64,000 nucleotides of DNA from Mesorhizobium mediterraneum (lineage in GTDB: Bacteria > Pseudomonadota > Alphaproteobacteria > Rhizobiales > Rhizobiaceae). Below the pieces are notes generated by a model that saw nothing but the letters and a program-made list of their open reading frames with translations, did not search any database and was not told where the DNA came from. Positions 33,232 through 41,705 of this stretch are shown here, piece after piece. The stretch spans positions 62,390-126,389 of the forward strand of contig NZ_NPKI01000032.1 of NCBI RefSeq assembly GCF_002284565.1. Direction: 5' to 3'. Every line of letters starts with the position of its first letter. The first letter of the stretch is position 1. The translations under genes and the position numbers were made by a program.

Positions 33232-34227
33232 TCAGTTTTCGGGGAAGAAAGCCGGCCCGACCACCCTTACCGGCCGCGTTTCGGTTAATTTTTCGATCGA
33301 CTGATGCTGAGCGGCGCCCTTGGCTTCGGCATTGGGAGCCCCGAGATCCGGAGCTTTGGCATCGGGTCCGAGAATTTCTGCAACGGCGCCAAGATCCGGC
33401 TTTGTCGTCGGCAATGGAATGATGGCGTTGGCCATGTTGGCGGGCGTTACCGTCCGCGCCCTGAGTTCGGCGACCCGCCGAGAATAACGCTTGACGCTAC
33501 ACGCCTTGAAATTCGCGTCGTCGCGGTACCTGAAAGCGGTCGCAAGCTCTGTGTAGAGTTTTCGCGTCTCGAGAGCGACCATCGCTTCGGTCTCGAGGCT
33601 GGCATCCTCCAGCGTATAGAGGTCGACACCTGGATCGTCGCAAATGTAGCGGCACTGATCGACGGTCTCCTTCAGATCGTCTCTTTTGGCGAACTGCGAT
33701 TTTGGCGCGGGGAAGAAATATCCGTCCGACAGGCGCACGCAAAACAGCATCGGGCTGCCAGCATATTTCAGGCCAGCGGTCTGGGTTTTGGCTGCCGAAC
33801 GCTGGTCCTGCTGCTGCTCTTTCTGCCGATTCTGTTGCTTGGCGGTGGGCGCGCAGCCCAGGGCGGCGAACCTGGCCCGCAGGCCGGCTGTATTCCTGCG
33901 CGCATTCGATGCGGCCGCGATCTGGCGTTGCACCTCTGCCTTGCTCCTGACGAGATCGGCACAAGGGTTGAAGAAGAACCCGACCAGCGAACTTTTGGCC
34001 GAACATTGGCGCTGTTTCTCCAACCGTTGGATCGCAACAAGCTGCCGGCGAAACTGCGCAAGCTGCGGGCTCGACCCGCCGCCGCGTTCGGCCGAACGCA
34101 TTTGGCTTTTGATCGCGCTGCAACTATCCGCGTATGAAGAGGAAGTGCCGAGCATAAATGCCGTCACCAATACCGGCAAAAGAAACATGTCAGACCAGAA
34201 GCGTGTCATTGGAGCGACCATTGCCAT
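33232..34227 (-). CDS. DUF2865 domain-containing secreted protein
   Basis: The 331-aa protein has a signal peptide (FLLPVLVTAFMLGTSSSYA), Cys-containing helical repeats, then the DUF2865 core LFCVRLSDGYFFPAPKSQ with DQCRYICDDPGVDLYTL. The C terminus is Ala/Pro-rich. The family is, to my knowledge, found in Rhizobiales and is of unknown function; its conserved Cys residues suggest disulfides in the periplasm. A Met at 34209 is an alternative start. Confidence 0.78.
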   Translation of the reverse strand: MAMVAPMTRFWSDMFLLPVLVTAFMLGTSSSYADSCSAIKSQMRSAERGGGSSPQLAQFRRQLVAIQRLEKQRQCSAKSSLVGFFFNPCADLVRSKAEVQRQIAAASNARRNTAGLRARFAALGCAPTAKQQNRQKEQQQDQRSAAKTQTAGLKYAGSPMLFCVRLSDGYFFPAPKSQFAKRDDLKETVDQCRYICDDPGVDLYTLEDASLETEAMVALETRKLYTELATAFRYRDDANFKACSVKRYSRRVAELRARTVTPANMANAIIPLPTTKPDLGAVAEILGPDAKAPDLGAPNAEAKGAAQHQSIEKLTETRPVRVVGPAFFPEN

Positions 34228-34656
34228 TGTTTCTGCCGATAACCTGGAACCGCATTCTTTGTTGATGGTGAATAAGGGTTCTCTAAATGAGCACCACCTA
34301 ATTCCAGCGAAATTGCAGTTTCAAGAGACCTTAATACTAGTGTATTACATGTATTCGCGTAAATTCAATATTGCACTTTTGTTTCAAGATTGAGACGAAA
34401 CCAAAAACAACGCCGGCTACCCGCGCCACTGCCGAAAATTTGACCAGACTGGCAGGTTTCGGACTCCTCGATCGACCGGTGAATTTCCGATCAATCCGGC
34501 GTTACCGGCAGTTTCGCACTGAAACCTTTGTCCTGTCTTCGGCGTTAAATGGCCATTGCAGCGCCGCGCGTCCCTTTGGATGCACAAAGGACGCTGATTT
34601 GGCGCATGTCGTTTCCGGTCTTGGGACCATGCGCTGGACGGTCAAAGGAGACGTAC
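34228..34656. other. AT-rich intergenic region
   Basis: About 430 bases between divergent genes with no credible reading frame. A markedly AT-rich stretch (about 34320-34390) suggests promoter DNA, but I cannot assign a specific promoter or operator. Confidence 0.4.
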
Positions 34657-34872
34657 ATGTCGATTCACTTCACTGTCTCGGGCCTGACCAGAAATCTGTT
34701 TCATTCGCTTGGACTGGATCATGAGCGCGCGCCGAGACCTCTCAGTCCTGAGCAAAGTCTTTTGCTGGAATGCTATCTGTCCGGCCAGATTCCGGAATCG
34801 GCCTGGAGCGACTACGTCTTCGAAACGCCGGAATTGGCGCGCCATGTCAATGCGAGGCGTGGGCAGCACTAG
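34657..34872 (+). CDS. Hypothetical 71-aa protein
   Basis: A 71-aa acidic protein (MSIHFTVSGLTRNLFHSLGL at the start) with no signal or membrane helix. A strong AAAGGAG site lies six bases upstream of the ATG. The C-terminal half (LLLECYLSGQIPESAWSDYV) looks helical. A repeat element follows its stop directly. No family recognised. Confidence 0.6.
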   Translation: MSIHFTVSGLTRNLFHSLGLDHERAPRPLSPEQSLLLECYLSGQIPESAWSDYVFETPELARHVNARRGQH

Positions 34873-34980
34873 AGCATGTCGCCCAAAAGTGCGCAGCGGT
34901 TTTGGGATAACGACATGCATAAAAACAAAGGCTTAAAGCGTGGCGATTGAATCCGTTTCAACGCGACGCGCTTTGACATC
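34872..34980. repeat. Dispersed palindromic intergenic repeat (rhizobial type)
   Basis: The segment with CATGTCGCCCAAAAGTG, TTTTGGGATAACGACATGCA, and a hairpin between AAAGCGTGGCG and CGCGACGCGCTTT matches a repeat I recall as scattered through Mesorhizobium genomes. It directly follows the 71-aa gene and may act as its 3' hairpin. Confidence 0.5.
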
Positions 34981-35077
34981 TCGTACCGGAATTCGGCCCG
35001 ATCGCTTTGGGATGGCGCCACCGGTTACGCGTGGCTGAATGCGCCCGCCCGGCCCTTTGCCTTGGGGTGACGCCCGA

Positions 35078-35449
35078 TTACTGTTTGGGCGAGCTGAATT
35101 GCAGGGTGAAGACGTTGCCTGCAATCCCTTGGGCGAGCGCCGGCGAAAAACTCAGCGGCAAGCAGTCTTCCACGGCGGCGATCGCGGCATCGACAAAGGA
35201 TTGCCGTGCCTTCGCGTCGCCGGTCACGTTGATGGCAGCCGGCCTGGGCGGGCCGATCAGCGTGCCATTGCGCTTGAAGCTGAAGCTCAACGTGACGGTT
35301 GAATTCCCGGCATCTGCCGGCGGGGTCCAGCACGCCTGGATCGCAGCCCCGACATCGTCCATGGTGTTGAGCGATGCGGCATTCGATTGACAGGTGGCGC
35401 CTGCCAATATCGCGCCCGCAATCACGCAAAGCCCTGCAGCGCGTTTCAT
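35078..35449 (-). CDS. Secreted TonB/TolA C-terminal-like protein
   Basis: A 123-aa exported protein: signal peptide MKRAAGLCVIAGAILAGATC (or a lipoprotein signal with Cys20), then a compact domain, IQACWTPPADAGNSTVTLSF, RNGTLIGPPRPA and AIAAVEDCLPLSFSP. Its ordering and paired Cys resemble the C-terminal domain of TolA/TonB-like proteins. The Met at 35449 begins the signal; the frame upstream is not conserved-looking. Role unknown, probably periplasmic. Confidence 0.65.
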   Translation of the reverse strand: MKRAAGLCVIAGAILAGATCQSNAASLNTMDDVGAAIQACWTPPADAGNSTVTLSFSFKRNGTLIGPPRPAAINVTGDAKARQSFVDAAIAAVEDCLPLSFSPALAQGIAGNVFTLQFSSPKQ

Positions 35450-35877
35450 TGCAAGTCCTCGTCCTTCCGCCTTGCCCGCACAGCGATATGGTACGGACAA
35501 TGGCGACGATGACAATATGTTTTGCAAGGGCTTGATGCCCGGCAATCGCGAAGTCAGGCCGCAGTTTCCCCGGCGAAATGGCCCTTGAGAGCAAAAAGGC
35601 CGGCACATGGCCGACCTTTCCTTTTCACCTCGCCCGCGCCAGTACATCCGTGGTCACGAATTGGGGGTGAATTGCCGATCAGTAGATAGGGCTTTGGTTA
35701 ACAAATCCTTAGCTGGCGGGGCTGCTCACCGACGTGTCCTGGCCAACCTTGATCGGCGTTCTCGTGATGAATGCGGAAAGTCGTTTTTAAAACCAGCACA
35801 GACTATTAATCGTTGTGCACCAACATGTTGGCGCGTGAGACATATCGAAGTAACTATCGTATTCTGGAAGTCGATTT

Positions 35878-36762
35878 ATGGCCGTGCTTGGCGCCCTCCC
35901 TCCCGACGTTCTCTGTCGACCAATTCGCGAAGCTGATTGGGAAGGGGTGGTCGACTGCCTGTGCCGGGGCTTTCCGAAGCGTGACCGGAATTACTGGATA
36001 CAGGCGCTGACCCGTTTGTCGCAGCGGCCTGCCGTCGCCGAGTTCCCACAATACGGCTTGGCTTTGGAGAAGGCTGGTCGGATCGTTGGCGTTGTGCTGA
36101 CCCTATATACCCGTTATCGCGGGCAGGAAGGGGACGAAGTCCGCTGCAACCTTTCAAGCTGGTCCGTCGACGCGGAATCCCGTCCCTATGGCGCCAAATT
36201 GGTTACGACGATTCTCAAGCAAAGGGACGTGACGTACACGAATATTTCGCCGGCGCCCGCGACATTAAAGGCTAACTGGGCGCTCGGCTTTCGCCCCTTT
36301 TCCACCGGACAATTCGCCTTCTTGCCGGCTTTGAATTCAGTGCCGCAGTCATATCGCGTGCTCGAGGCTCGTCCCGATCTTGCGGAAATGGCGATGCTGC
36401 CCGACAGTGAGAGATACATACTCTCGGAACACTCCGCGCTGGGCTGCATGTCATTGATTTGCATTTGCGACGGCGTGGCGTTTCCTTTCGTATTGATGCC
36501 GCGCCGAATATTGCGCGGTCTTGTCCCGTGCTATCAGGTCATCTATTGCCGCTCCCTCGCGGATTTGAGCCGGTGCGCCGGCGCTGTGGGGCGCTTTCTC
36601 TTGCGAAGCGGCATCCTGCTTTGCGTCGTCGACGCCAAGGAGCCGATTGCAGGTCTGCACGGGCGGTACCGCCACAACAGGGGGCTGAAATATTTCAAGG
36701 GCCCCAAACCACCCTCGCTTGGAGATCTGACGTTCACCGAGCTTGTGATATTCGGTCCCTGA
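35878..36762 (+). CDS. GNAT-like acyltransferase
   Basis: The 294-aa protein looks like a double or extended GCN5-related domain. The N-terminal half has LCRPIREADWEGVVDCLCRGF and GLALEKAGRIVGVVLTLYTRY, a typical beta-strand pair, then SWSVDAESRPYGAKLVTTIL at the acyl-CoA position. The C-terminal half repeats the fold less clearly. Rhizobial proteins of this type are annotated as acyl-CoA acyltransferases; the substrate is unknown. A terminator hairpin follows at 36806-36838. Confidence 0.65.
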   Translation: MAVLGALPPDVLCRPIREADWEGVVDCLCRGFPKRDRNYWIQALTRLSQRPAVAEFPQYGLALEKAGRIVGVVLTLYTRYRGQEGDEVRCNLSSWSVDAESRPYGAKLVTTILKQRDVTYTNISPAPATLKANWALGFRPFSTGQFAFLPALNSVPQSYRVLEARPDLAEMAMLPDSERYILSEHSALGCMSLICICDGVAFPFVLMPRRILRGLVPCYQVIYCRSLADLSRCAGAVGRFLLRSGILLCVVDAKEPIAGLHGRYRHNRGLKYFKGPKPPSLGDLTFTELVIFGP

Positions 36763-36805
36763 ACGACAAGCGCAACAACCTGTTGGGCTCTGGCGATGCC
36801 GAAAG

Positions 36806-36838
36806 TGAACCCCCGCCTTGGGCGAGGGTTCCATTTTT
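36806..36838 (+). terminator. Rho-independent terminator, probably bidirectional
   Basis: GAACCCCCGCC and GGCGAGGGTTC form a stem with one bulged or mismatched position and a short loop, followed by ATTTTT. It lies between the convergent acyltransferase and small lipoprotein genes. Confidence 0.7.
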
Positions 36839-36852
36839 GAAGCTACGATCTG

Positions 36853-37035
36853 CTACTGAACAGGGGCGGTCTGAGCTGGCGGGGTTGCGGGTGCCGGCGT
36901 CATCGTGTCGGCTGGAGGTGGCGGCAATTGGCCAGCGGTCGTCGCCTGCGTTCCTCCTGATTGAGTTTGGTCACACGCCGCCAGGGCAGCAAGCGCCAAA
37001 CCGAACGCGGCGAATAAAGGTAGTTTGCGGGTCAT
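36853..37035 (-). CDS. Small proline-rich lipoprotein
   Basis: A 60-aa protein with a lipoprotein signal (MTRKLPLFAAFGLALAALAAC; Cys21 in the lipobox) and a short tail rich in Pro, Thr and Ala that is probably unstructured. AAGGGACT lies upstream of the start at 37035. Function unknown. Confidence 0.65.
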   Translation of the reverse strand: MTRKLPLFAAFGLALAALAACDQTQSGGTQATTAGQLPPPPADTMTPAPATPPAQTAPVQ

Positions 37036-37207
37036 GTACAGTCCCTTCCATGGACGCCACCCGCGCGGCCCCATCATCGGGACCCATGCCCCCAGGTCAA
37101 CCGTCGCTTCTTCGTCGACGCTTCAAACATTCTTACGTCCAGTAAAAGGCAGGGCTTTCGACCTCTGTTTTAGGTCGGCTTAGGAAGCAACCGTTAGAGC
37201 GAAAGCC

Positions 37208-38098
37208 TCACGCCTCGGCCTGTGACTTCACATAGGCGATATAGCCGCGCACGTCGCTGGCCGGCTCCGCGTAGGCCTTGCCGAGCTTCTTCTCGATCGC
37301 CGCCATATATTCCTTTGCCCATTGGGGCAGCGCGTAGTCGATGACGGCGAGGAATTCGAGCGTCGCCGCTAGACGGATGTCGGCGATCGATGGGTTCTTG
37401 CCGCCGATGAACGGCTTGCCGTTCCTGAAGAAGGAGTGAAAGACCTCCAGCGGCTCGGCAATTGCGGCCGCCGCGGCCTTCTGGGCCTCCGATTTCCTGT
37501 CGGGGTGGGCGTCGCTGTGGCCGACCTCGCCGGCATATTGCGGGAAGTTCAGCGCAGGATAGGTGGCGCGCGCCACATAGGGGTAGAGCGTGCCGATCAG
37601 GTAGAACATAGCGCTGTCGATCATCGCCCGCTTGGCCGGCGCTTTCGGATATAATTTCTCCAGCCCATGCTTGTTGGCGAGATACTGCATGATGGCGCAG
37701 CTTTCCCATAAGACGCCTCTCGGCAAGCCCTTGTCCTCGATCATCGGCGTCAGATGGGCTGGGTTTCGCGCCATGTATTCAGGCGAGCGCGTGTGGCCCC
37801 ATACGTCGGTCTCGGAATGATCTAGCCCCGCCGCCCGTGCAAACACCCGAACGCTCATGTTATTGACGCTCGGCTTCAGCATGCTGAGCGTCAGTCCGGG
37901 CCTCTTCGCTGATTTCGCTACGGCCTTCCGCGCGGACTTCGCCGACGCCTTGGCTGCAGGTTTTGCGACGGCTTTCGTTGCCGACTTGGCGGAAGCTTTC
38001 GACGCCTTGGCTGCAGGCTTTGTCGCGGCCTTGGCAGCTGGTTTCGTAGCGGCCTTGGCGGCCGGCTTCTTCGCACTCTTGGTTGTCGTCTTTGCCAT
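37208..38098 (-). CDS. Glutathione S-transferase-like protein with a histone H1-like N-terminal tail
   Basis: The 296-aa protein begins with about 68 residues of Lys/Ala/Pro/Ser repeats (TKPAAKAATKPAAKAS, KAVAKPAAKASAKSARKAVA), like the AKP tails of histone H1-type bacterial proteins. The rest is a GST: thioredoxin-like half with MLKPSVNNMSVRVFARAAGL, LTPMIEDKGLPRGVLWESCAIMQYLANKHG (the Glu-Ser glutathione site), and an all-helical half with FIGGKNPSIADIRLAATLEFL. The tail could bind nucleic acid or polyanions. It is 27 nt downstream of a VOC gene on the same strand. Confidence 0.82.
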   Translation of the reverse strand: MAKTTTKSAKKPAAKAATKPAAKAATKPAAKASKASAKSATKAVAKPAAKASAKSARKAVAKSAKRPGLTLSMLKPSVNNMSVRVFARAAGLDHSETDVWGHTRSPEYMARNPAHLTPMIEDKGLPRGVLWESCAIMQYLANKHGLEKLYPKAPAKRAMIDSAMFYLIGTLYPYVARATYPALNFPQYAGEVGHSDAHPDRKSEAQKAAAAAIAEPLEVFHSFFRNGKPFIGGKNPSIADIRLAATLEFLAVIDYALPQWAKEYMAAIEKKLGKAYAEPASDVRGYIAYVKSQAEA

Positions 38099-38125
38099 TA
38101 TGGTCCTCCCTCGCGGTTGCTGTCG

Positions 38126-38707
38126 TCAGTATGGATTTTTCGGTGTCCGGTCGTCCGACAAAGTCGCACGGGAGCGCTCGATAAGCGCCTGGATCGCGTC
38201 GGCGAGATGCACTTCGGCTATTGCATAGTCGCCGCGCGCGACGCGGATCTTGTGCGCCTGCATCAGAACGTCGGCGTGGGTGAAGCCCGCCGGCGGCTCG
38301 AAACGGTAGGAGGCGAGCTCGATCAGCAGGCCGAGCGGATCCTCGAAATAGATCGAATCCATAAAACCGCGATCCTTGACGCCGCTATGCTTGATGGCGC
38401 GCTCGTCGAGCCGGGCGACCGCCTGCAGAAAGGTGACGCGCGACACCGCAAACGCGATGTGATGGACGCAGCCCGGATCGGTCGGCGTGCGCCGTTTCTC
38501 CGGCGTGCGGCTCTCGTCGGTGAAGATGGTGATCAGCCGGCCATCGCCCGGATCGAAATAGAGGTGGCTTTCGCTGGCCTTGTCGAGGTTGGGCTGCTCG
38601 AAGATGAAAGGCATGCCAAGCACGCCTTCCCAGAAATCGATGGAGGTCTGACGCCCGGCGCCGACCAGCGTGATGTGATGGACGCCCTGGGATTGCAGTT
38701 TTTGCAT
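38126..38707 (-). CDS. VOC family (glyoxalase/dioxygenase-like) protein
   Basis: The 193-aa protein has the paired beta-alpha-beta-beta-beta modules of the vicinal oxygen chelate family: GVHHITLVGAGRQTSIDFWEGVLG (metal His in HHI), GCVHHIAFAV, and a C-terminal Glu ligand in DPLGLLIELASYRFEPP. The reaction is not determined by sequence. It is upstream of the GST-tail gene and probably co-transcribed. Confidence 0.8.
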   Translation of the reverse strand: MQKLQSQGVHHITLVGAGRQTSIDFWEGVLGMPFIFEQPNLDKASESHLYFDPGDGRLITIFTDESRTPEKRRTPTDPGCVHHIAFAVSRVTFLQAVARLDERAIKHSGVKDRGFMDSIYFEDPLGLLIELASYRFEPPAGFTHADVLMQAHKIRVARGDYAIAEVHLADAIQALIERSRATLSDDRTPKNPY

Positions 38708-39018
38708 TGGCCCTCTCCCTAGATCTTCTCGTTCCCGACGAGCGTCGATCTATTCGCCGCGCGACAGATTCGTCCCGGCGGCGTTCTGCGCACCGTCCTG
38801 GACCCTTGGCCCTTCGGTTACATGAAGCGATGCTAATTCAATTGAGGGCGCCGCACCAGAAGCGACGACTCCGGCTTTGACCGACGGCGATATCCGTGTA
38901 CGCAAATTTGAAATCCTTGGTACGCCCAAGGGGCGTGGCAGTAAACCGCAAAATCAGTGGCTTAGCTCGTCCAACCCTCTTAACCCCCCTCGTTGAAACG
39001 ATTAGCGATTTTGGCGCG
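38708..39018. other. Intergenic region carrying the left element junction
   Basis: About 310 bases without a convincing gene. It contains the left attachment repeat at 38918-38933; bases before it are chromosomal, bases after it belong to the element. Confidence 0.6.
38918..38933. other. Left attachment site (attL)
   Basis: TGGTACGCCCAAGGGG duplicates the last 16 bases of the tRNA-Glu gene (as read on the plus strand) at the far end of the element. The match ends sharply on both sides. Confidence 0.85.
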
Positions 39019-39210
39019 TTGTCCAACCTGCCTGTCGGCGGAACGACTGGCCTTTGCCATCAGTCAACAGCCGCCATCGATATCGCGGCAGCGTGGTACC
39101 GAGCGAACGCGGCCACCTGCGAACATCCGGTCATTCCTGCGCTTCGGTCCCGATTTGGCCTGACGCCGCTGCAGGCCATCGCCGTGCTGCGCGAGGCCGC
39201 GCGGGCATGA
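39019..39210 (+). CDS. Small phage-element protein upstream of the HTH gene
   Basis: About 63 residues, ending AAAWYRANAATCEHPVIPALRSRFGLTPLQAIAVLREAARA, which resembles short helical proteins preceding the HTH replication gene in rhizobial prophages (recalled, not searched). Its TGA overlaps the next ATG (ATGA), supporting translation. The start is uncertain: TTG at 39019 is a guess, GTG at 38935 is possible, and the only ATG in frame (38896) lies outside the element. Confidence 0.5.
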   Translation: MSNLPVGGTTGLCHQSTAAIDIAAAWYRANAATCEHPVIPALRSRFGLTPLQAIAVLREAARA

Positions 39211-40103
39211 GCATCGACGTCATGACTAAGGTCATTCAGCGCGCGCCGGTGGCCGGCAGCAAGCTCACGTGCATGTTGGTCATGGCCAATTGGTGCAACG
39301 ACGATGGCGATAGCCTCTATCCTTCAATTGCACTGCTCGCCGAGGCCATGCGCGTCAGCAGATCTCAAGCAAAACGCGTCCTCCGCTCGCTCATGCCATC
39401 AGGAGATGACGCGGCCGGCGATTGGTGGTTTCGGGTCGTTGGAAACGACAAGGGTGGCGCTCCTGGCATGACCAGGCGCTACGAAATGAACGTCGCTCGG
39501 CTGGACACATTTCCGAAGTTGCCGGAGTTCGAAAAGGCCGATGAGCGGCGTCAGAAAAAGGGCGAGACGGGGCGCACCCATGCACCCCGTACCACCCAGT
39601 CGACGGGGCGCACCCATGCACCCCGTGACACCCAGCAGACGGGGCGCACCCATGCACCCCGTGACACCCAGCAGACGGGGCGCACCCATGCGCCCCCACG
39701 GGGCGCACCCATGCGCCCCGACTCGTCAGAAGAACCATCAATTGAGAGAGAGCGCGCGATGGATGACTTCGATCAAGCACTGAAGCGTTGGCCTGTTATC
39801 GATAGCCCAAAGGCTGCACGGAAAGCATGGGACGCGCTGTCGCTCGATGATCGCCTCGATGCCGTCAGCGAGATCGACAGGTTCGTCGCGATCAATCGAT
39901 CGGCCGGTCGAAAGCTGATCTGCAGCCTCACCAGGTATCTCGCCGAAAGGATGTGGAAAGCGCTGCCCGAGCGGCCGAAGGCGAGCCCAGCGCCGGCAAC
40001 AACGCCGCGGCCAGCAGCAGTGAAGCAGCCGACAAAGTTCCAACGCCAACGCCCCGAGCTCTATCCCGAGCTCTTCGCTGAGGGGGAAAGGTCCAAATCA
40101 TGA
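39207..40103 (+). CDS. Helix-turn-helix protein with in-frame tandem repeats, likely replication-related
   Basis: The 298-aa protein starts with a winged-helix domain (KLTCMLVMANWCNDDGDSLY, then AEAMRVSRSQAKRVLRSLM, residues about 15-65), the arrangement of phage replication initiators of the helix-turn-helix_36 type. Residues about 120-172 are a repeat of GRTHAPRDTQQT encoded by a 36-bp tandem array. The C-terminal domain (RWPVIDSPKAARKAWDALSL, ICSLTRYLAERMWKAL) is helical and could recruit host replication proteins. It overlaps both neighbours by ATGA junctions. The replication role is inference. Confidence 0.7.
   Translation: MSIDVMTKVIQRAPVAGSKLTCMLVMANWCNDDGDSLYPSIALLAEAMRVSRSQAKRVLRSLMPSGDDAAGDWWFRVVGNDKGGAPGMTRRYEMNVARLDTFPKLPEFEKADERRQKKGETGRTHAPRTTQSTGRTHAPRDTQQTGRTHAPRDTQQTGRTHAPPRGAPMRPDSSEEPSIERERAMDDFDQALKRWPVIDSPKAARKAWDALSLDDRLDAVSEIDRFVAINRSAGRKLICSLTRYLAERMWKALPERPKASPAPATTPRPAAVKQPTKFQRQRPELYPELFAEGERSKS
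39567..39720 (+). repeat. 36-bp tandem repeat array inside the HTH gene
   Basis: Three consecutive 36-bp units begin at 39567, 39603 and 39639 (units two and three identical, unit one with a few changes). Two shortened units start at 39675 and 39698. Each unit starts ACGGGGCGCACCCATG and includes a quasi-palindrome between ACGGGG and CCCCGT. The unit length is a multiple of three, so the array stays in frame. Confidence 0.9.
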
Positions 40104-40345
40104 AGCTCGATCCAGTCGCACTTAGCCGTCATCGCGAGTTCGGCGATGACATGGCGGAACGTCACTACCGGCTCTATCCCGACGATCGATATCCGACCGA
40201 GGTTGTCGTCGACATCATGAGGGATTCGATGCGGGAGCCAGCAGCAGACGCTGGCATTGGTAGCCGCGCGCTAGAGCCATACGCCAGAGCCGCTGCGGCC
40301 GGCTTCCTCCGGGCCTGGCGTCGCCTACAGAGGCAAGCGCGGTGA
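40100..40345 (+). CDS. Hypothetical phage-element protein (81 aa)
   Basis: An 81-aa, Arg- and Ala-rich soluble protein, with an ATG overlapping the stop of the HTH gene (ATGA). It begins MKLDPVALSRHREFGDDMAE and ends in a basic helix (AGFLRAWRRLQRQAR). The coupling suggests it works with the HTH protein. No family recognised. Confidence 0.6.
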   Translation: MKLDPVALSRHREFGDDMAERHYRLYPDDRYPTEVVVDIMRDSMREPAADAGIGSRALEPYARAAAAGFLRAWRRLQRQAR

Positions 40346-40459
40346 GGGGGGGAGGGTCAAATCTCTGGGCGGATACGGGGGCCGTAACCGGGCTCATTCA
40401 GAGGTTTTTTATTTTCGCGGAATTTTCGGGGAAGGCCCGGAAGAGGGGGTGATGTGGTC

Positions 40460-40828
40460 ATGAAAGCACTTAAGTACCTGAAAACGCACATGTTTACTGG
40501 CGAAGTCGCGAAGCGGGAACGCAAAACCGACGAATATTTTACTGAGGCTCCTCGGACGCAAGTCCGATGCGATTGCAGCATCTGCGGCCAGCCGTTCGAC
40601 CAAATCCAGATTGGGAGCCGAGGCCTTCGCCAGGTTTGCAGCCAAGCCTGCCGGAGGGAGCGCAGCCGCCGGCGTAGTGAAGCCTACAACGCGCAGGGCC
40701 GAGCACTTGCGGCCGAGCTCGTCCAGCGCGCCGAGGCAGGCGAACTTAGACACTTGGGCATCAACACCCAAGGTCAGTTATCCACATCCTCGCCGGGTAG
40801 TGTTGACGGAAAGGGCAACGATGCGTAG
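40460..40828 (+). CDS. Putative zinc-ribbon protein of the element
   Basis: A 122-aa protein with a cysteine cluster CDCSICGQPF ... QVCSQACRRERSRRR (residues about 36-73), giving two Cys pairs about 20 residues apart and a basic stretch, consistent with a small zinc finger binding nucleic acid. AGAGGGGG lies upstream; GTG at 40454 is an alternative start. It occupies the place just before the protease where terminase genes normally stand, but shows no ATPase or nuclease motifs. Confidence 0.55.
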   Translation: MKALKYLKTHMFTGEVAKRERKTDEYFTEAPRTQVRCDCSICGQPFDQIQIGSRGLRQVCSQACRRERSRRRSEAYNAQGRALAAELVQRAEAGELRHLGINTQGQLSTSSPGSVDGKGNDA

Positions 40829-40942
40829 ATTCCACCTTGCGTGTCATCGGCGGGATGCTGAGACCGCGCCTCAAAGCGCCGGCGGGATGCCGGGCGAAGT
40901 GGTGAATTCAACCCCTTTCGCAATATCGCTCGAGGTGCGCCT

Positions 40943-41704
40943 ATGACGCGCGATGCCCTTCATGACCCAGCTACGCAGCCGTCTTTCGGCTGCATCGGCG
41001 CGCCGTTCGAGGCGAAATTCGCCAGCGGCGGAGCGCCAGGAACCTTCGAAGGCTATGGCTCTGTTTTCGGCAACACCGACAGCCATGGCGACGTCATCGA
41101 GCCTGGTGCCTTCGCGAAATCGCTGCTCGATCGTCAGCGCGAGGGTCGGTCGCTGCCGCCGATGTACAAGATGCACGGCGCCATGACAGGCAATCGACAC
41201 GAGCCGATCGGCGTCTGGGATGCGATGTCGGAGGATCCGAACGGCCTCCACGTCAAAGGCCGACTGATCGGCCTGGACACCGAACAGGGCAAATGGAACT
41301 ACGCCCAGCTCCGGGAAGGCGGTCTTAGTGGCCTCTCGATTGGATATCGGGTGCCGCCTGGCGGATCCCGCAAAGGATCCGGCAAGTTAGGCGAGCCTGC
41401 TCGCTGGATAAAGACCGCCAACCTGCGCGAGGTCTCGCTCGTCGACGATCCGTCGAATGTGTTGTCCCGCGTCTACGACGTGAAGCGCCTATTGGGCGAC
41501 GACGCGCCCGCCGACGGTATCAAGACGATCCGTGAATTCCAGGACTTCCTTCGCGATGCCGGCTTCTCGAAGGCTGCGGCCGGCATAATCGCCGCAAGCG
41601 GCTGGACTTCTCTGCCGACCCAAGACGGAGACAACAACCACGACCAAATTGCCGACCTGATCGCATCGATCCAGGGGGCAAAAACAGACCTGAAAGGACG
41701 TTGA
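40943..41704 (+). CDS. HK97-family prohead protease
   Basis: The 253-aa protein has the U35 protease core: FEGYGSVFGNTDSHGDVIEPGAF, the catalytic His in PPMYKMHGA, the catalytic Ser in GGLSGLSIGY, and REVSLVDDPSN. It cleaves the scaffold region of the capsid protein during prohead maturation. It ends 1 nt before the capsid gene, the normal order. No portal or terminase gene precedes it. The C-terminal 60 residues are extra and may serve as scaffold. Confidence 0.9.
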   Translation: MTRDALHDPATQPSFGCIGAPFEAKFASGGAPGTFEGYGSVFGNTDSHGDVIEPGAFAKSLLDRQREGRSLPPMYKMHGAMTGNRHEPIGVWDAMSEDPNGLHVKGRLIGLDTEQGKWNYAQLREGGLSGLSIGYRVPPGGSRKGSGKLGEPARWIKTANLREVSLVDDPSNVLSRVYDVKRLLGDDAPADGIKTIREFQDFLRDAGFSKAAAGIIAASGWTSLPTQDGDNNHDQIADLIASIQGAKTDLKGR

Positions 41705-41705
41705 A

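Noticed and set aside
39567..39720. CRISPR array
   Set aside because: The 36-bp units abut directly without spacers and lie inside a coding frame.
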